Source: Pancytospora philotis (lineage: Eukaryota; Microsporidia). From it: a stretch of DNA of 47,526 nucleotides. The position numbers and the translations under genes were made by a program. Of the stretch, positions 43,039 to 47,526 are shown in pieces; the stretch's first letter is position 1, and every line of letters starts with the position of its first letter. The notes under the pieces are model-generated. The model saw only the letters and a program-made list of their open reading frames with translations, was not told the DNA's origin and searched no databases. The stretch lies in NCBI GenBank assembly GCA_023647555.1, contig JALRLY010000245.1, forward strand, positions 1-47,526. The letters run 5' to 3'.

Positions 43039-43100
43039 CTTTGAATAAATTGCCCTTATAATTAATGATGTTCTGTATGGGTAATTTATTCAAAGCATTT
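43039..43100. repeat. Imperfect inverted repeat containing AATAAA on both strands
   Basis: GCTTTGAATAAATTGCCC and, about 24 bases later, its reverse complement with one change (GGGTAATTTATTCAAAGC) form an 18-base stem. Each arm offers an AATAAA, one per strand. The forward arm would serve the preceding gene. Confidence 0.6.
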
Positions 43101-43600
43101 GAGGCCTAGGCCAAGCAAAGTTGATTCCCCACTGCGTTCACCTACATACCACGCGGCAGTATTCGACTCAGCAAGAAGCAGCGTAAGTTTCCTGCAAATC
43201 ATGCTGAAAGTAGCGCAGAAGATGGCACCACTCTTCTTTAGTCTGATCCGTGACGGTGCGGAGAGCTTCCTGACCATGGTCGACGGAACTTTGCCGCCGC
43301 ATGCTCATATTGCCGAACTAAAGAACGCGCACGGCTACTGCTACTCTACACCGCGCTTTAATGCATTCTGATTTCAATCGGCTGGCTGCGGTCGGCCAGT
43401 TGTTCCCGACGCTCATTGAGGTTCTGGAGCAATGGAAAGACCTCGGCGTGGCGCAGGAAGCGCTTAACACTTTCTCGAATTGGCATTGCAATCGCATATT
43501 CTTTATGGCAGCAAAATCGATAAGCTTGGGCGTTCCCTCGCTGAGTAGTGCCGTACGCAGAAGGTACCATGTAAAAATATTGCTGTGTGGCGGCTTGTAA
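43099..43600 (+). pseudogene. Probable broken gene, two overlapping frames
   Basis: Two open frames (43,099-43,371 and 43,361-43,600) overlap in different phases, and each looks like protein (for example VSFLQIMLKVAQKMAP and then LFPTLIEVLEQWKDLG). Neither has the AAATTTT/CCC start signal. The simplest reading is a decayed helical gene with a frameshift near 43,365. I do not recognise the family. Chance open frames are an alternative. Confidence 0.3.
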
Positions 43601-43870
43601 TGCGGATGGATGGTGTCGTGGATTGTTAGATCCCAACACGCGAAGTGAAGTGCCCTGTGCAACGGGTGTGCAAAATTTTGTGGAGCTGTAGAACGAGATC
43701 AGGCAGTGCTTCTGTAGAGCAGGGCCAGCTTTTGCAGCACAAAATCGATGTAAGACTCATAACGATAAATCAGTATGTGAATGATTAGTACAGCTGTACT
43801 TTACAGCAACAGCGCTCTGATATAACGGCTCAGCGCTCCGTTTTATCAGGTCGTGCCGCCTATGATTTGC

Positions 43871-43891
43871 AAAATTTTGCATCAAAAGCCC
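43871..43891 (+). promoter_or_regulatory. Start signal (AAAATTTT ... CCC) of the 1091-residue gene
   Basis: AAAATTTT at 43871-43878, CCC at 43889-43891, ATG at 43894. Confidence 0.55.
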
Positions 43892-43893
43892 AT

Positions 43894-46800
43894 ATGAGAG
43901 TGCGAGTGCGACAGTTTTTGAGGATTTTCGTTCTTACGGATGTTTTCGTGGGCGCGCGCCTCAGTACCACTGACATTGCAGACGCACTGGAAGGAGAGTA
44001 TGGTGTTGGCGAGTACGTTGATCCCGAGGGCCCGCTCAACATCATGCGCGGGCATCCCTGTGTAAGCAACGGCATGATCGCGAAGCAGCGCAAGTACGCA
44101 GCGCCGATGCGGCTCGCCTACAGCCGCACGGGTAATGGGAGCAGAGGGGACTGCGCGTACACGAGGAATGCGCACGAGGACGAAGTTCGGGAGCTCCCTG
44201 GTGATAGCGAGGCGGTGGTGTACCTATCCGCGCACTACAGGATCCTGAAGTCAATGTTCACGGTCGACAATGATGTGGTAGTCATTAATAGGAGCCCTGG
44301 GGCGCCTTTTTGCAACCTGCGCGGGCGCGAGCGTGTGGAGCTGTTTGCAGCGCTGCTGGTACTTGCCGGCGGAGGGGATATCCGGCCGAGCACTGGCGGC
44401 AACTGCATAGATGAGGGTGAACGGGCGATCTCTCTTGTTGTTTATGATGCTGATACGTCCGCGCCTGTGCTTTACATGGAGTCTGCAGATAGAGCCACCC
44501 TGGCAGTCATGGAGTTCTTCGTCGAATACGGCGGCAACAATGCAAGCCGGGTGGCTGGCTACGGCCTCCACTACACCGACAGCCCGAGCTTCCTGATCCA
44601 GGCGTACATCTGCGAGTTCTTTGAAGAGAGTGAAGATGTTATACGCATCTTTAAGGCCGCTAAAGAGATCATTGCGAGGCTACCCGCTGGTGACGCTAGT
44701 GTACAGCCAGGGCCACGCTTCTTTACGACAGACACGGAGTATGTACGTAGTTACGGGGAAATGGCAGGGTATAGTGGACTTGCAGAGGCTGAGATGGCAT
44801 TCAGTGGCGTGCAGCCTGCGCTGCTCGAGGACTGGCTGAAGCTCGATTACGGCAATACGACCGATCCCAAGCACATAGCATCAGCATTGCTCAAGCTGTG
44901 TTGCTGCTTGAGTATGAATCCGGCTGTTGATCTTTGGAACGATCGCTTTTTGCATAACCCAGAAAATGAGCTTCAGCGGTCATTTAGAGACTGTGTGAAG
45001 TTGGCACATCAGGCAACAAGCACCTTCAACAGGACGGGGGACTTCCCCGCGAGTTTTCAGAATAGTCTTGGGATTTGCTATGATTATTTTCTGGAGCTAG
45101 CCAGAGGATCGGAAAGCGCGACTGTGGCAGACTGCAGCAGCGCAAACATCTCCACTGTGGTGGCGACCGACCCCAGGGATTTCTTGGTGGTGCTCGCATG
45201 GGTTCTTGGCGAGTCTGAGGATAAGCTTCAGTCTCTTCGGCAGTTGCTGGAGGAGGCTCTGAGCGATACAGGTAAGTTTTCCAGTTGCAAGGAAGTCGGT
45301 AAACGAGTGGGCGAGATTTTCAGTCGACTTTTGTCTCTGGAAGTCTGGCCTGCTTTCGATGTATGCACAGCGCCTAATGGTGCGCGCTACGGATCACTTT
45401 GGCTTAATCTTTGGCCAGGATATGATGATGTACAATGCAATTACGCCTTGAAGCTGGTCTTCAAGCCTGAGAAAGTCGAGGTCGTGTATGTGTGCCAGGA
45501 GATCAACTTAACTGGCGAGCGGCGCAGCAGATTGTTTTCTGCACTCAGGAAACGAGACATACCGTGCGACCCCGTGCGCAGATTCGCGCATGCGGCACCA
45601 GAAGAGCCATACCGTCCCTCTCTTTGCAGTCTGATTCAGGAAAGCATCGAGCGCTGTCTAAATCCAGCCACGCACCGCTTACGAGCCGACGCGCACATCG
45701 CGGAAGCGTATGCAGCGAGGGATCCGCTGGCGTGCCATATTGCAGTCAGCCGTTGGATGGCCTACACGCCGATCCAGTCGCTGGGCGAAGCAGTAAAGGC
45801 GGGAGATGAGCAGCTTCCAGCGCTTGAGGATCTTCTGGCGCGGAGCACTGGCAGAAATAATCCTACCCGGCGCGCGCTAACTGCCGATAGCCCGGTGGTG
45901 GCCATGTTGGACAACATCCTGGGCAGCGCTGCAATCACTGATGATACGCTGCGTCCGTTCATCGCTGATGGCCTGCGGCGCTGCGTCGGTGGGCGGACCG
46001 ATCTTTTCCCAAGCATATTTTCGCTCACGGATGCATCATCTAAGGTGGAGGTGAGGTCCGAATTTGCGTATAATTGCTTTTGCGCGTACTATAACAGGTA
46101 CGACATGCTTGAGATGTTAGTTCGTCACGCAGAGCTGCGCGCGCGTGGCAAGATCCAGGCAGCCGGTAACGTGCAAGGCCCATGGAGCAGCGAGGTTTGT
46201 TTAGCAGTGGCTAGGGGCTTCAGGCTCCGGTACGAAAATAGCATTCGCAGCTATAGCGGCAAAACTCCCGATGTCCGTCACTATGAGCGCTACTTCCCTG
46301 CTTTTATTGATGCTGCGCGCCGAGCCCAAGCAGCCCAGGCTGCCGCCATCGGGGCTGCGGCTGCCAAGGCCAAAACTGCTCGCGCCGCAGTTGTCCAGGC
46401 TGAGGCTGCGCAGGTTAAAGCTGCTCGGGCTGCAGCTGCCGAGGCTGTCGGTAACGCGGAATTCCTAAAGAAGAGTAATTTCTGCGTCGACGCAGTAAAC
46501 CTCTGTGGGGCCGCAGCAGAATGCTTCCAGCGCCGACACAGAAATAGTCCTCTGAGCTTGAGCAGCGACACGCTTGATACTTGCTACTACAGATGCTCAG
46601 TTGCCACTCTAATCGCGGTGGCAGCAGACCCCGACAGGCACAATACGTATTGTGGTATATTGCGGGACATTTGGGTATGTTGGGACGACACGCTTCGCGT
46701 GATCGAGGTGTACGCGCATTTGCAGAAGACTTTCCGGAAACTTCCCAGCCCCGGGCCGCTCTCGCCCAGGCTCATCAGAAAAGTTTTCCTCAACTTGCCC

Positions 46801-47169
46801 ACTGTTGAGCAGATCAAGTCGCTGCTGCGTATATTCGCAATATTCGCGCGAACGGATCGTGACTATTGCGGCCTGTGCAGTGTGTTCAACGATTACCGTT
46901 GTTTGCTGAGTCCCGAGTTTGCACGTGAGTTTGTCGAGCTATTGAAGGAGCGAGATGAAGTTTACAGGAAAACGCATTGCGCAATCACATTCCACAAGAA
47001 GATCTGGTGTGATGAAGGGCGTGCGCTACCGTATTCAGCATTCATGGACCTGCTGGTAGAATGTGTTGGGGATGATACGATCTCTGAGCAAAGGCTTTTG
47101 GAGAGGGTCCAGGACTTGCTAGGTGTAAAGGCTCAGCCGCGTAAGGAATCGTTTTGCACTATCTGCTGA
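43894..47169 (+). CDS. Large putatively secreted protein, possibly of a microsporidian expanded family
   Basis: The 1091-residue protein starts MRVRVRQFLRIFVLTDVFVG, which may be a signal peptide or anchor. Residues about 120-250 contain a segment (RVELFAALLVLAGGGDI, later VMEFFVEYGGNN and SPSFLIQAYICEFFE) that reminds me of the N-terminal domain of large microsporidian-specific secreted families; this is from memory and needs a search. Near residues 805-850 is an Ala-rich helix. The C-terminus ends CTIC, which has the form of a CaaX box. Codon use is less GC-biased than the housekeeping genes. Start 43894 is chosen from AAAATTTT...CCC; the frame opens at 43867. Confidence 0.65.
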   Translation: MRVRVRQFLRIFVLTDVFVGARLSTTDIADALEGEYGVGEYVDPEGPLNIMRGHPCVSNGMIAKQRKYAAPMRLAYSRTGNGSRGDCAYTRNAHEDEVRELPGDSEAVVYLSAHYRILKSMFTVDNDVVVINRSPGAPFCNLRGRERVELFAALLVLAGGGDIRPSTGGNCIDEGERAISLVVYDADTSAPVLYMESADRATLAVMEFFVEYGGNNASRVAGYGLHYTDSPSFLIQAYICEFFEESEDVIRIFKAAKEIIARLPAGDASVQPGPRFFTTDTEYVRSYGEMAGYSGLAEAEMAFSGVQPALLEDWLKLDYGNTTDPKHIASALLKLCCCLSMNPAVDLWNDRFLHNPENELQRSFRDCVKLAHQATSTFNRTGDFPASFQNSLGICYDYFLELARGSESATVADCSSANISTVVATDPRDFLVVLAWVLGESEDKLQSLRQLLEEALSDTGKFSSCKEVGKRVGEIFSRLLSLEVWPAFDVCTAPNGARYGSLWLNLWPGYDDVQCNYALKLVFKPEKVEVVYVCQEINLTGERRSRLFSALRKRDIPCDPVRRFAHAAPEEPYRPSLCSLIQESIERCLNPATHRLRADAHIAEAYAARDPLACHIAVSRWMAYTPIQSLGEAVKAGDEQLPALEDLLARSTGRNNPTRRALTADSPVVAMLDNILGSAAITDDTLRPFIADGLRRCVGGRTDLFPSIFSLTDASSKVEVRSEFAYNCFCAYYNRYDMLEMLVRHAELRARGKIQAAGNVQGPWSSEVCLAVARGFRLRYENSIRSYSGKTPDVRHYERYFPAFIDAARRAQAAQAAAIGAAAAKAKTARAAVVQAEAAQVKAARAAAAEAVGNAEFLKKSNFCVDAVNLCGAAAECFQRRHRNSPLSLSSDTLDTCYYRCSVATLIAVAADPDRHNTYCGILRDIWVCWDDTLRVIEVYAHLQKTFRKLPSPGPLSPRLIRKVFLNLPTVEQIKSLLRIFAIFARTDRDYCGLCSVFNDYRCLLSPEFAREFVELLKERDEVYRKTHCAITFHKKIWCDEGRALPYSAFMDLLVECVGDDTISEQRLLERVQDLLGVKAQPRKESFCTIC
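46312..46466 (+). repeat. Ala-rich low-complexity run in the large secreted protein
   Basis: GCT/GCC/GCA codons interspersed with AAG, CGC and GAG encode a long Ala-rich, probably helical segment. Confidence 0.6.
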
Positions 47170-47228
47170 AAGCATGCCCGGATGGGGCTAATAAATTTGT
47201 TGGCCTCAATTTTAGTTTTTGATTTGCC
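47170..47228. other. Short stretch after the 1091-residue gene
   Basis: Contains AATAAA at about 47,190, the likely 3' signal of the preceding gene. Confidence 0.4.
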
Positions 47229-47526
47229 ATGCGGGTTGCTGATGAGCGGATCAACCGCGCAAAGCGTGGGTCTGGGGCTGCCGGCAGGCTCAAGTTAATT
47301 GAATTAAAATCGCAGGCACGACCAAGATCTAGTGAAGTATTGTCGAAAGCATGTTTAACACATTGATTGAAGACTCGCCACGAAAAGCTGTACAGAGCCC
47401 GTGCCAACGAGCGTGTGTCAGTCGCCGACTCCTCCCGCTGGCTCAGCCATGGGAACGTATCGCCGCAGGACGAGGCGCGGTATTGCCTTATGCAGGACCG
47501 CAACATGTTCGCAGATACGAGCGTCC
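47229..47526 (+). pseudogene. Broken frame, possibly a non-LTR retrotransposon remnant (cut by window edge)
   Basis: From the ATG at 47,229 the frame is open to a TGA at 47,364-47,366, and then continues in the same phase to the window end. The part after the stop contains SSRWLSHGNVSPQDEARYC and QDRNMF, a type of segment I associate with the region downstream of reverse transcriptase in microsporidian non-LTR elements; this is recall, not a search. One in-frame stop and the lack of a start signal suggest a dead copy. A tiny annotated gene before the stop is an alternative. Confidence 0.35.

Larger units (their letters stand above)
42975..43893. other. Gene-poor stretch before the 1091-residue gene
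   Basis: About 900 bases with the inverted repeat and the probable pseudogene given separately; 43,601-43,870 holds nothing I can identify. Confidence 0.4.

Noticed and set aside
43086..43277. Minus-strand 63-codon frame ending in GAATAA
   Set aside because: Its end lies in the inverted repeat, and the plus-strand frames of the same stretch look more protein-like.

Overview
The window looks like nuclear DNA of a microsporidian, an intracellular, spore-forming relative of the fungi, and one with an unusually GC-rich genome. The evidence is the compact, intron-poor layout of purely eukaryotic genes (CDC48, alpha-COP, CCT6, TAF9, GAR1, RPS5, RPS29, IQGAP), gene ends only tens to hundreds of bases apart, and a recurrent start signal. 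That signal is an AAAATTTT-like block, then a CCC-type triplet within a few bases of the ATG, as known from microsporidia. AATAAA or ATTAAA overlaps or closely follows many stop codons. I used the start signal to choose most start codons. No prokaryotic operons, insertion sequences or CRISPR arrays are present.

From left to right: bases 1-17.3 kb carry conserved cell-biology genes: the CDC48 N-terminus (cut by the window edge), an Exo84-like exocyst subunit, an IQGAP, a glycerophosphodiester phosphodiesterase, an extended-synaptotagmin/tricalbin, a Cdc4-like F-box/WD40 protein, alpha-COP, tRNA-Leu(UAA) and a CTL/PNS1-type membrane transporter. Bases 17.5-31.6 kb hold a Rho-kinase-like AGC kinase with a C1 domain, an unrecognised protein, TAF9, a Ser-rich protein with a myristoylation-type N-terminus, a saccharopine-dehydrogenase-like oxidoreductase, a secreted protein, RPS29, a membrane protein, RPS5, a small Cys-containing protein, CCT6 and a 63-residue membrane protein. 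Many of these proteins serve membrane traffic, cytokinesis, protein folding and gene expression.

Bases 31,683-35,039 are a complete Ty3/Gypsy-type retrotransposon with extraordinarily short 38-bp LTRs, flanked by a perfect 5-bp target duplication. Each LTR contains both the host-like AATAAA signal and the host-like CCCATGG start, so the single Gag-Pol frame begins inside the LTR. This is the most unusual object in the window.

Bases 35.4-39.5 kb carry an ER-type TPR/J-like protein lacking the HPD motif, a two-finger CCCH protein, a possible structured RNA, tRNA-Phe(GAA), GAR1 and a coiled-coil protein. Bases 39.7-47.2 kb are an accessory region with three large, poorly conserved proteins that begin with signal-like N-termini (one clear, two weak), a probable pseudogene and, at the right edge, a broken frame that may be a non-LTR retrotransposon remnant. 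Functional calls are based on reading the sequence only; no database search was done.
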